Shown in pieces: positions 9,345 to 16,441 of a stretch of 64,000 bases of DNA. The number at the start of each line of letters is the position of its first letter. The stretch's first letter is position 1. The DNA is taken from contig JAWKNO010000003.1 of the NCBI GenBank assembly GCA_041391665.1, forward strand, positions 1,984,001 through 2,048,000, in the 5' to 3' direction. The notes beneath the pieces were generated by a model. It worked only from the letters and a program-made list of their open reading frames with translations, made no database searches and was not told the DNA's origin. This stretch comes from Bacteroidia bacterium (GTDB taxonomy: Bacteria > Bacteroidota > Bacteroidia > J057). Position numbers and translations under genes: made by a program.

Positions 9345-10181
9345 TTACGCCTGGCCTCTGTGTACGATATTTTGCAGCACAAAATTGCGCACTTTGGCAC
9401 GCCAGAGTATTTTCCTGGCTTTTTGGGCCAGCCGGCCGTCTTCGCGCTTGATCGTCGGAGTGGTCGCCAATGTGTCAAAAACCTGAATGGCTCGTTCAAA
9501 GTCCTGTGCTTTGATATAGGCAAGGCCAGACTGCCAGATTGCCTGACTGCAAAGATGCTCGTCATCACTTCCCGATACGATGATCCGGGAGAACTGCTCC
9601 ATCGCCTTGTCCGGGTCATTTAATTCTAAATAACAGAACCCCGCATAGAGCCTGACATCCAGTAGGGTAGAGTCAATCCGCAACATACGGTTGCATTCTT
9701 CCAGCACCTGCAGATATTGGTTGGCAGTGTAGTAGTTTGTAAATGTTGCAGGATTTTGCAGAGGCCACTGGCCTACCGTTGTTACGGCAATTTCAGGCTT
9801 GGTCTGGTACTTTTTATAGAGCTTTGGGCTGGAAAATAATGGGAGATTTATCAGGTACACGATAAATAAAACCACGGAGGCAAATGCCATGGACATCTTC
9901 AACCGTTGGTTTCGCTGGCTTCGCCGATACTGCCGGAGCACACCGTCTATTGTGTTTTTGCGATGGTCAAGCCACTCGCGATGTTCGGGCCATGAAGCAA
10001 AACCTTTGATTTCTTTTACATGAATCATCCCGCTTACCATCATTCGCAGGCCAATATTTCGGTCGATCTCCCGCGAAATTGCAGAGGCCTCCGTTTCGGG
10101 CAAATCTCCGTAGATATAAGCCAGAAGGTGATCCATATCTCCTCGTGCGTCTGGCGGGTAGTCTTCGTAGCCTGGGTTCAT
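9345..10181 (-). CDS. Membrane TPR protein, likely anti-sigma factor
   Basis: The 278-residue protein begins with a soluble region (1-~85) containing DMDHLLAYIYGDLPETEASAISREI, the kind of short helical stretch seen in anti-sigma factors of Bacteroidota. A single membrane helix follows (~93-113, SMAFASVVLFIVYLINLPLF), then a periplasmic TPR-like part (~150-250, RLYAGFCYLELNDPDKAMEQF). It starts inside the stop of the sigma-factor gene (ATGA overlap). Position and architecture support a role in holding that sigma factor, while the extracytoplasmic TPR could sense or bind a partner. The zinc-binding anti-sigma motif is absent, so this role is inferred. Confidence 0.7.
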   Translation of the reverse strand: MNPGYEDYPPDARGDMDHLLAYIYGDLPETEASAISREIDRNIGLRMMVSGMIHVKEIKGFASWPEHREWLDHRKNTIDGVLRQYRRSQRNQRLKMSMAFASVVLFIVYLINLPLFSSPKLYKKYQTKPEIAVTTVGQWPLQNPATFTNYYTANQYLQVLEECNRMLRIDSTLLDVRLYAGFCYLELNDPDKAMEQFSRIIVSGSDDEHLCSQAIWQSGLAYIKAQDFERAIQVFDTLATTPTIKREDGRLAQKARKILWRAKVRNFVLQNIVHRGQA

Positions 10182-10822
10182 TTTGTAAAAACAGTTTTAG
10201 CTTTTTGTCTGGCGTTGTATAATGTACTGCTTACGTTGCGGGTAGTGGTGATATTCAGCAGTTCACAGATTTCCTCATGTGAATATCCCTGAACATGCAG
10301 GTCAAATACCTCCCGTTCTTTTCCGCCAAGCCGGTCAAGGATTTTTTCCAGCAACTGATCTACTTCGTAGCCGGTGAGTTCGGAATACGTTGCTTCAGGC
10401 TCTGTCCATGGCTGCACATCAGGGTATACATCAGGGTGAGCTACTTCAAGCTGCGATTTGCGGATCTGGTTGGATTTTTTGCGGTTAAAATCGATGCAGC
10501 GTCGGACAATTGTGCGACGGAGAAACCCCCTCACATTCGAAGTGATATTATACCTGACCTTCCGCTGTTTGCGGGGCGTGTTGAGGTATCCTTCCAAAAC
10601 CTTGGAGATGATTTCGTCAATACTGATTTTATCAATCAGAATGGAATATCCGAGGTGAAACAACTCGTCGTAGTAGCGCTTAAAAATAACCGCTATGGCT
10701 TCCTGATTGCCAGCATGGTACAGACCGATCAGTTGAAGATCGTCCATTTTTTCCATTGCTGCGGCGCGTTTGGCGCGTAGTAGTCTAAACACGGGCATAG
10801 GCAGGTGCTTTAGTTGAAACAA
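10178..10822 (-). CDS. ECF-type RNA polymerase sigma factor
   Basis: The protein is up to 214 residues. Sigma region 2 lies around DLQLIGLYHAGNQEAIAVIFKRYYDELFHLGYSI, and region 4 around LLEKILDRLGGKEREVFDLHVQGYSHEEICELLNI, a helix-turn-helix that would read the -35 element. The family usually starts close to region 2, so the internal ATG of MEKMDDLQL (10756) may be the true start rather than 10822. It heads an operon with a membrane anti-sigma candidate, an ankyrin protein and a small secreted protein, fitting a one-component surface-sensing circuit. Confidence 0.85.
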   Translation of the reverse strand: MFQLKHLPMPVFRLLRAKRAAAMEKMDDLQLIGLYHAGNQEAIAVIFKRYYDELFHLGYSILIDKISIDEIISKVLEGYLNTPRKQRKVRYNITSNVRGFLRRTIVRRCIDFNRKKSNQIRKSQLEVAHPDVYPDVQPWTEPEATYSELTGYEVDQLLEKILDRLGGKEREVFDLHVQGYSHEEICELLNITTTRNVSSTLYNARQKAKTVFTK

Positions 10823-10907
10823 TCCATGGAAGAACGAAAATGTACCAGCTATTTTTACAGACGGATTTTATATATCCAATATCAAGTCAAGATACGATTC
10901 TTTTCTT

Positions 10908-11642
10908 TTACAAACTCATCTTCTTGAAAACAAACTCCGGTATATGCATGATTATCAGCATGATAATACGCCATACGCCGCTTACATACAGGATATTTTT
11001 TTTCTTTTTCACAGCAACGAAAATGGCCTGGGCAACGGCTTCGGGCTGCGAGGTCAACGGGCCGGGGAGTGTCATTCCTGCGGTCATGGCGGTATTGACG
11101 TAGCCGGGTTTTACCGTAAGCACATGGACGCCTTTTTTTGCCAGGCGGTTTCTCAGCCCCGACAAAAAGGAGGAAAAACCAGCCTTGGCACTTCCGTAAA
11201 AATAGTTGCTGGCTCTTCCCCGGTCACCGGCAACCGAGCTGATTCCGACGATGGTACCGCTGCCTTTTGATTCCATAATATTGGCGAGATGAGAGAGGAC
11301 AGAAACGGCGCCGGTATAGTTGACGCTGGTGATGCGGTGCGCCATTTCCCAGTTGGTTTCTGCTGCTTTCTGGTCGCCGAGATAACCAAAAACACAGAAT
11401 ACGATTTCAGGCAAAACCGGCAGGTCTTTGCAGAAATTTTCATGAGAAAGGTAGTTTTCCGCATCAAATTCCAATGTTTTTACTGACACACCATAGCGTA
11501 TATTCAGATCCGAAGCGTCGCTTTCCAGCGGTTTGGTTTGACGACCTGCGAGCAGGATATCAAACCCTTCGCGGGCGTAGCGATGTGCGATGGCGCGCGC
11601 GATGTCAGAGGTAGCGCCGAGAATAAGGATGGTTTGTTTCAT
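10908..11642 (-). CDS. Short-chain dehydrogenase/reductase (DprE2-like SDR)
   Basis: The 244-residue protein has a Rossmann nucleotide-binding start (ILILGATSDIARAIA, residues 5-19), the catalytic Ser at 135/136 (GISSVAGDRG) and Tyr149-x3-Lys153 (YGSAK). GATSDIA and the C-terminal membrane-seeking helix (IIMLIIMHIPEFVF) resemble SDRs of the decaprenylphosphoryl-ribose 2'-epimerase reductase type. NAD(P)-dependent reduction of a lipid-linked or sugar substrate is likely, but the substrate is not determinable. It stands alone, with a good Bacteroidota promoter 25 bp upstream. Confidence 0.85.
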   Translation of the reverse strand: MKQTILILGATSDIARAIAHRYAREGFDILLAGRQTKPLESDASDLNIRYGVSVKTLEFDAENYLSHENFCKDLPVLPEIVFCVFGYLGDQKAAETNWEMAHRITSVNYTGAVSVLSHLANIMESKGSGTIVGISSVAGDRGRASNYFYGSAKAGFSSFLSGLRNRLAKKGVHVLTVKPGYVNTAMTAGMTLPGPLTSQPEAVAQAIFVAVKKKKNILYVSGVWRIIMLIIMHIPEFVFKKMSL

Positions 11643-11667
11643 GCAGAAATTTTCAAAACGGGCTGCG

Positions 11668-11698
11668 CAAAAGTAGTTTTTCGGGGAATGGGAAACAA
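11668..11698 (-). promoter_or_regulatory. Bacteroidota-type promoter for the SDR gene
   Basis: On the minus strand TTG (11698-11696) is followed after exactly 20 nt by TACTTTTG (11675-11668), matching the TTG-N19-21-TAnnTTTG consensus. Transcription would start near 11661, giving a leader of about 20 nt before the ATG at 11642. Confidence 0.6.
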
Positions 11699-11763
11699 TT
11701 TTCCCCTGAAAATCCGGGAGGCTGTTTATGGCTTTGGAGAAGAGGTCAATTCTTCGCTGTGTT

Positions 11764-12141
11764 TTATACAGGTTGATACAAAATAATGCCAGTCAAAAAG
11801 TCAAAATCCCGAATGTTGTACGTGTAAAGTGGTATTTGGTGAATTACTGCTGTTGCTCCGATTATGGCATCTGGAATACTCAAACCATGACTTAGTTTGT
11901 AAGATTCAATAAACTCAAGAGCTTTTATAGAAACAGCCTCGTCAATCTGCACCACGTCATAATACCTGATCTTTTTCTTCATTCGTGCCAATTCTTCTTT
12001 ATTGCCCATACCCTGAAACAATTCCATCACGGTTACAGCAGACAAAACGACCTCATCCAATCCAATTTTGCCTAACTGGTCAATTGTATCTTGTCGGCCA
12101 TTGAAAGCACTGATAAAGATATTTGTGTCGCAAAGTACCAT
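11764..12141 (-). CDS. PIN-domain toxin, VapC type
   Basis: Starting at MVLCDTNIFISAF gives 125 residues. The four acidic positions of PIN nucleases are present: Asp5 in CDTNIF, Glu in VMELFQG, Asp in LSIPDAIIGATA and Asp in YNIRDFDFL. VapC toxins are Mg-dependent RNases that cut tRNA or rRNA when their antitoxin is lost. The chosen ATG lies 2 nt after the stop of the small upstream gene, a normal vapBC arrangement. The frame could extend upstream to 12168 but would then run into the antitoxin gene. Confidence 0.85.
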   Translation of the reverse strand: MVLCDTNIFISAFNGRQDTIDQLGKIGLDEVVLSAVTVMELFQGMGNKEELARMKKKIRYYDVVQIDEAVSIKALEFIESYKLSHGLSIPDAIIGATAVIHQIPLYTYNIRDFDFLTGIILYQPV

Positions 12142-12143
12142 GC

Positions 12144-12380
12144 TCAGATCTCCCAACTGCGTTTCCACGCCGTAGAACGAATCTGTTCAAGTGTACGCGG
12201 GTTGTCCCGCCAAATGCCAAAAAGTTCTCTTGGATCTAACTTTTTGTCGCCTTTGGTGATGGCAGGTTGCCGTTTCTTCGCCCCCTCCTTGATATTTACA
12301 TTTTTGATATTCAGAGATTTGAGTACCTGAAGTAGTTGCTCTAACTCCTGAATATCAAAGGTTTCTATTGTGATAGTCAT
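12144..12380 (-). CDS. Probable antitoxin of the VapC-like toxin
   Basis: This 78-residue protein begins MTITIETFDIQELEQLLQVLKSLNI and has a basic, disordered-looking middle (EGAKKRQPAITKGDKKLD). Its C-terminus (RELFGIWRDNPRTLEQIRSTAWKR) is the kind of segment that threads into a PIN-toxin active site; the LFGIW...R motif is common in antitoxins of Bacteroidota VapC pairs. It sits immediately 5' of the toxin gene. No DNA-binding fold is obvious, so autoregulation is unproven. I prefer the ATG at 12380 over 12437, which would overlap the upstream gene. Confidence 0.75.
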   Translation of the reverse strand: MTITIETFDIQELEQLLQVLKSLNIKNVNIKEGAKKRQPAITKGDKKLDPRELFGIWRDNPRTLEQIRSTAWKRSWEI

Positions 12381-12433
12381 GCGAATAATTTTAGTACAAA
12401 ATACGGATATATATGAATTTTTAAAACCTTTTC

Positions 12434-13012
12434 TCAATATGACTCTTCATGACGTTTAAGTACATCAGATGGTTTCAGATTGGTCATTATTTCATCGTAT
12501 TTTTGAAGTAACTTTCTTGCAGAAATATAGTCATAAGGGTCGCCAATCAACAAATCTTTGTTTTCATAGTCCCAGCCATCAGGGCTTCTTGTAGAAATTA
12601 CGGGCTCTCTTTTTCCTCTTTTTTCCATTTTTGCGCTTGGCATTCTGGCTTTGCTTAGGTCTCTCTTGAGGTCGTTTACATCTTCAATAAATTTACTCGA
12701 AAAACAGTCTTTTGCCTGACTAATAGTTCTGATTACTTCATATGCCCTTAATGTCCAATACCACATCAGACTTGACGCATGGCCAATTGAGCTACCATCT
12801 ATCACACCTGATGGAAATCCTGAAAAACCATTGTCTAAATTTTCAGTAATCTCATCCAAGGTGCTGATAAGTACCATATGTCTACTATTAAGATAAAACG
12901 AAAACTTCATAAGTGGTTCCCGCTCAAACACTTGCTCCTCTGTTGGATTTATCAAAACCTCAAATCTATTCTTCTTTATACTCATATTTTCTTGTCTTTT
13001 AATATTAAACAT
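12434..13012 (-). CDS. Hypothetical protein
   Basis: The 192-residue protein has no recognised family and lacks signal peptide and membrane helices. It looks globular with a charged middle (DLKRDLSKARMPSAKMEKRGKRE). A second ATG at 12985 (MSIKKNRFEV) is an equally good start. It lies between the toxin-antitoxin pair and a DUF4143 ATPase gene on the same strand, with A+T richer DNA than the flanking metabolic genes, suggesting accessory content. No function is proposed. Confidence 0.6.
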   Translation of the reverse strand: MFNIKRQENMSIKKNRFEVLINPTEEQVFEREPLMKFSFYLNSRHMVLISTLDEITENLDNGFSGFPSGVIDGSSIGHASSLMWYWTLRAYEVIRTISQAKDCFSSKFIEDVNDLKRDLSKARMPSAKMEKRGKREPVISTRSPDGWDYENKDLLIGDPYDYISARKLLQKYDEIMTNLKPSDVLKRHEESY

Positions 13013-13045
13013 CTATGTAAAGGAAATACTGCACAAATCCCCCCC

Positions 13046-14335
13046 CTAAACATCTTCATAATCCCTGCCCTCCAGCAAAAACTCCCACAAAGGCCGCACC
13101 CTGATCATTTTCCCCGGCAGTTGAATTTCCTCTTTTTTATCACGCGTAATCAGCTGACTTTCAGATAAACCCAGAAGATCCATTGCCTCTGCGAGACTGT
13201 TAATTTCCCGCTTACGTGTTTCGGGATGAGAAATATCCATACAAGCATTGATGAGCAGACCTTCTTCGGTATAAAAATCGGTTTCCTGCTTTTCCAGCAG
13301 GTAGAAGGGTTGTTTTTTTCTGCGTCTCAGCTCCATGAAAACTGTATTTTCAAATACCTGGCCTTTATCTTCACCTATACTCATCGCATATTTGAAAGCC
13401 GGGTCAATTCCATAAATTTTGCTTGGATTTACTGCCTGACGGCGGATAGAGCGACTAAAAAGGTCAACCCTGAAAATAATAAAAGCTTCTTCCAGATAGG
13501 ATATATAGTCATACACAGTATTTTTTCCAACTGCATATCCCTGCGATTTAAGATCAAGGTATATTTTATTTACACTGAGGGTTCGACCCATGTTGGTCAA
13601 CAGGAATTTGAGAAGGTATTTGATCAGATGTGGGTGTTTGAGGGAAAAACGTTCTGTAAGATCCCGATAGAGCATCAGATTGATATACTCATTGATTACA
13701 TCCTTATGTAATTCTTCCGGTAGAAAGATCAGTTCCGGAAATCCGCCCTGCGTCATATATTTGTTTAATTCGCTTGCCAGAACAGCTTGCCCTTTGGAAC
13801 TAAAAAGGTCATAGGAGACGTTCCGGAAAGAAAGAAATTCCTTAAAGCTCAGCGGAAATACCTCAAACGGAAGGGTTCGCCCCCGCAGACTGGTAGCCAG
13901 TTCCCGGCTCAGCAGACGGGAAGAAGATCCTGTAATAAATATCCGGCAGTTTTCCTGATCGTGAATTCGCCTGATAAACTTTTCCCATTGATCCACTTCC
14001 TGTATCTCGTCAAAAAAGAAATATACCGTGTGGTCTTTATTTTCCGGGTACATTTCGTAGTACCCTTTGACCAAACCGTCCATGTCTTCCAGTTTTAATG
14101 GAAAGAGCCGGTCGTCTTCAAAATTTACATACACTAGCCGAGCTGAAGGTATCGTTTCCTTTAGCTTTTCAATGAGGGAAAACAGAATATAGGTTTTGCC
14201 GGCTCTTCGGGGGCCAAGAAGTGAAATAATTTTAGGTATGTCATGAGGTATGACCTGATCGCGTGTTTTTACTAACCTGTCAGGCCTTCGTATGAAGTCT
14301 GCGATCAGTTCCTGGAAAACTGCTTTTTTATCCAT
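13046..14335 (-). CDS. AAA_14/DUF4143 ATPase
   Basis: The 429-residue protein has a Walker A at 41-48 (GPRRAGKT), a Walker B at about 104-112 (VYFFFDEIQEV) and an arginine-rich sensor stretch (FITGSSSRLLSRELATSLRGR). The DUF4143 winged C-terminal part (~200-400) includes LTERFSLKHPHLIKYLLKFLL and YDYISYLEEAFIIFRVDLFSR. These ATPases are common, often singly encoded, and of unclear biology; some are linked to conflict or mobile elements. A 12-bp inverted repeat lies 30 bp upstream and may be an operator or part of a double terminator. Confidence 0.85.
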   Translation of the reverse strand: MDKKAVFQELIADFIRRPDRLVKTRDQVIPHDIPKIISLLGPRRAGKTYILFSLIEKLKETIPSARLVYVNFEDDRLFPLKLEDMDGLVKGYYEMYPENKDHTVYFFFDEIQEVDQWEKFIRRIHDQENCRIFITGSSSRLLSRELATSLRGRTLPFEVFPLSFKEFLSFRNVSYDLFSSKGQAVLASELNKYMTQGGFPELIFLPEELHKDVINEYINLMLYRDLTERFSLKHPHLIKYLLKFLLTNMGRTLSVNKIYLDLKSQGYAVGKNTVYDYISYLEEAFIIFRVDLFSRSIRRQAVNPSKIYGIDPAFKYAMSIGEDKGQVFENTVFMELRRRKKQPFYLLEKQETDFYTEEGLLINACMDISHPETRKREINSLAEAMDLLGLSESQLITRDKKEEIQLPGKMIRVRPLWEFLLEGRDYEDV

Positions 14336-14364
14336 AGTTTCCTTCGTAGGAGGATAAAAATAGT

Positions 14365-14395
14365 AAATAGTTTCTTCCGTTCAAAGAAACTATTT
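14365..14395. repeat. 12-bp inverted repeat upstream of the DUF4143 ATPase gene
   Basis: AAATAGTTTCTT (14365-14376) is exactly reversed by AAGAAACTATTT (14384-14395) around a 7-nt centre. The half-site word ATAGTTTC recurs at 14333-14340, next to the start codon. This suits an operator for a repressor or a weak hairpin. Confidence 0.55.
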
Positions 14396-14396
14396 A

Positions 14397-14426
14397 TAAA
14401 AAATGTCCGACATCTCTGCCGGACAT
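14397..14426 (-). terminator. Terminator after the 152-aa secreted protein gene
   Basis: ATGTCCG (14403-14409) pairs with CGGACAT (14420-14426). On the minus strand the hairpin is followed by a T-run (A-run 14397-14403). It lies 57 bp beyond the stop at 14483. Confidence 0.75.
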
Positions 14427-14482
14427 TCATATTTAATCTTATCTAAACCGGGTCTTAACACCCTTTAACATTGATATTCCGA

Positions 14483-14941
14483 TTAGTCCTGAATTTCGAA
14501 GTTACCCATTTTATTGACTATAGGTTCAAACCTTCCACCCTTAACTTTAAATGCACCTTTTTCTCCGAGTTTCAGACCAATCGCCTGATTTATCAGAAAA
14601 CCATCGGGCATCAAAATCTTGGCGGAAAGCGCTTCTCCCTGCAATGCGCGGAGGTACAATTGACCATTTTCGGTGTAGGCTTCAGCCAGTATTTCATTGT
14701 TTTCAAGGCTTTGAGATTTTCCGGCCATACGAAGACCCGTAATTTCGGCCACCCCTGCGGCTTTCCGTTTGATGATGATGATGATTTTGATGATGATTTT
14801 TTGTTCGCCGAAAGAAGACTGAATTCCGTCAGTTTTCATTACAGGAACGTGAGCAGAAGCCGTATTTGCAGGCAGAAAGGCAATCAGCATGGCAAAAACC
14901 GCGGATAGAAAAAGACGGGCGATAGCGTTGGATGATTTCAT
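14483..14941 (-). CDS. Small secreted protein of unknown function
   Basis: The 152-residue protein has a clear Sec signal peptide with AxA cleavage (ANTASA, about residue 30). An unusual Ile/Lys run (KIIIKIIIIIKRK, residues ~49-61) is encoded by a GAT/ATG trinucleotide microsatellite at 14773-14802. The remainder is beta-rich (ILAEAYTENGQLYLRALQGEALSAKILMPDGFL). I recognise no domain. The microsatellite could vary the length of this segment in steps of one residue without shifting frame. It has its own terminator. Confidence 0.7.
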   Translation of the reverse strand: MKSSNAIARLFLSAVFAMLIAFLPANTASAHVPVMKTDGIQSSFGEQKIIIKIIIIIKRKAAGVAEITGLRMAGKSQSLENNEILAEAYTENGQLYLRALQGEALSAKILMPDGFLINQAIGLKLGEKGAFKVKGGRFEPIVNKMGNFEIQD

Positions 14942-15048
14942 AATCTAGCGATGTTTAAATGTTGTTAAAAGTTTTGATTTATACCTATTGGTTCAGCGGC
15001 TTTGAATAAACGTAACATGGATATTGAAAAAAAAATTAAATTTCCTTT

Positions 15049-15843
15049 ATGAACCGGAGATCATTTGTCAAAACAACCGCGCTCAGCGCACTGGCAATGG
15101 GTTTTGAGTCATTTACGACAAAGGGAAAAACCCATATTCTCACCCTGAGCTTTGACGACGGGTTTAAAAAATCTTTTTACCGCACGGCCGAAATTCACGA
15201 AAACTACGGCCTGAAGGCATGCCTGAACGTCATCGCCTCCGGTCATTTACCCGAATTTAAAGGCGTTGGGTTCTGGGTCCGCCCGGATCAGATGGGAAAT
15301 TTTGAAGACTGGAATACGCTGAAAAGCCGCGGCCACGAGGTCATGCCTCATTCGTGGGCACATCTCAACCTCACACAGATTCCCTTCGAACAGGCTACAG
15401 CCAATATGACCCGGTGTTTGGATTATTTTGAGGCAAATCTGGAAGGGTATGACAAGGAAAAAGCCGTGTACAATTTTGCGTTTAACGCATCTACGGAAGC
15501 GCTTGACCACTTTGCACTTCAGCGGGTTGCAGCCGTGCGTACGGGTGCCTGGCTTACCCTCACAAACACAAAGACCAATCGTATTCCCGGCAGTGCAGAG
15601 CGACTGCGGCTGGGTTGTTGGTCGCATGGCCCCGACAATTCCGATGACTATGTAGAAGCGGAGGTAAACGAATTTCTCGCCGGGCCGGGCGGATGGCTGA
15701 TCCTCAACCTGCATGGCCTTGATGGCGAAGGGTGGGGGCCGGTGAGCACCTGGTATCTCGACCATTTGTTGCGGCGGCTGGTCAAAATTGATTATCTCGA
15801 TATATTACCGACAGGAGAAGTAATAAAAGAACTCACCAAATGA
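15049..15843 (+). CDS. Polysaccharide deacetylase family protein (CE4 fold)
   Basis: The 264-residue protein begins with a Tat-like signal (NRRSFVKTTALSALAMG). Motif 1, TLSFDDG, places the catalytic base and metal ligand at Asp36/Asp37, and the zinc histidines are His101 and His105 (HSWAH). A C-terminal motif, LILNLHGLDGEGWG, carries the histidine of motif 5. CE4 enzymes remove N- or O-acetyl groups from chitin, peptidoglycan or xylan. The exact substrate is not evident. The stop overlaps the start of the next gene (ATGA), so the GNAT is co-translated. Confidence 0.87.
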   Translation: MNRRSFVKTTALSALAMGFESFTTKGKTHILTLSFDDGFKKSFYRTAEIHENYGLKACLNVIASGHLPEFKGVGFWVRPDQMGNFEDWNTLKSRGHEVMPHSWAHLNLTQIPFEQATANMTRCLDYFEANLEGYDKEKAVYNFAFNASTEALDHFALQRVAAVRTGAWLTLTNTKTNRIPGSAERLRLGCWSHGPDNSDDYVEAEVNEFLAGPGGWLILNLHGLDGEGWGPVSTWYLDHLLRRLVKIDYLDILPTGEVIKELTK

Positions 15844-16292
15844 TAACCATTAGCAGAACAAACGCTGAAAACAGCGATTTTGCCGAGCTTGTCAGGCATC
15901 TTGACAGCGATCTTGCCAGAAGGGATGGCGAAGACCATTCCTTTTATGCGCAGTACAACAAAATCACAAATATCAAATACGCCGTAGTTGCTTATGAAGC
16001 CGGTAAACCCATCGGGTGCGGTGCGATCAAAGAATTTGCCCCCGACACGATGGAAGTAAAAAGAATGTATGTTTTCCCGGAGAGCAGAGGAAAAGGGATT
16101 GCCGCCCAAATCCTCGCAGAGCTCGAAAACTGGGCTTCAGAGATGGGCTACCCAAAATGCGTCCTCGAAACCGGACTCAAACAACCCGAAGCCATTCGCC
16201 TCTACGAAAAAAGCGGCTACCGCCGCATCCCCAACTACGGGCAGTACGCCGGCGTGGAGAATAGTGTGTGTTTTGAGAAGCGGGTGGGGTGA
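15840..16292 (+). CDS. GNAT family N-acetyltransferase
   Basis: The 150-residue cytoplasmic protein carries the GNAT acetyl-CoA motif RMYVFPESRGKGIAAQIL (about residues 78-95) and the C-terminal LETGLKQPEAIRLYEKSGYRRI motif. It transfers an acetyl group to an amine; the acceptor cannot be told. It overlaps the deacetylase stop by 4 nt and forms a two-gene unit with it. The 149 bp that follow are the leader region of the Argonaute-fusion gene. Confidence 0.9.
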   Translation: MITISRTNAENSDFAELVRHLDSDLARRDGEDHSFYAQYNKITNIKYAVVAYEAGKPIGCGAIKEFAPDTMEVKRMYVFPESRGKGIAAQILAELENWASEMGYPKCVLETGLKQPEAIRLYEKSGYRRIPNYGQYAGVENSVCFEKRVG

Positions 16293-16408
16293 GGTGTGGT
16301 TTTTTGGGGAGAAACTTAAAAGTCCTTTGAAGTTAGGTTAATTTTATTGGTCAACATGAGTTGGAACAAATTATCCGAAAAGCAGAAGGAGTTTTAGCGT
16401 TCTAAGCC

Positions 16409-16416
16409 TATATTTG
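16409..16416 (+). promoter_or_regulatory. Candidate -7 element of the Argonaute-fusion operon
   Basis: TATATTTG fits the TAnnTTTG -7 consensus of Bacteroidota and sits 25 bp before the ATG at 16442. No clean TTG -33 element is found at the usual spacing, so the assignment is tentative. Confidence 0.4.
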
Positions 16417-16441
16417 TAATACAACCTGATGACCAAACCAA

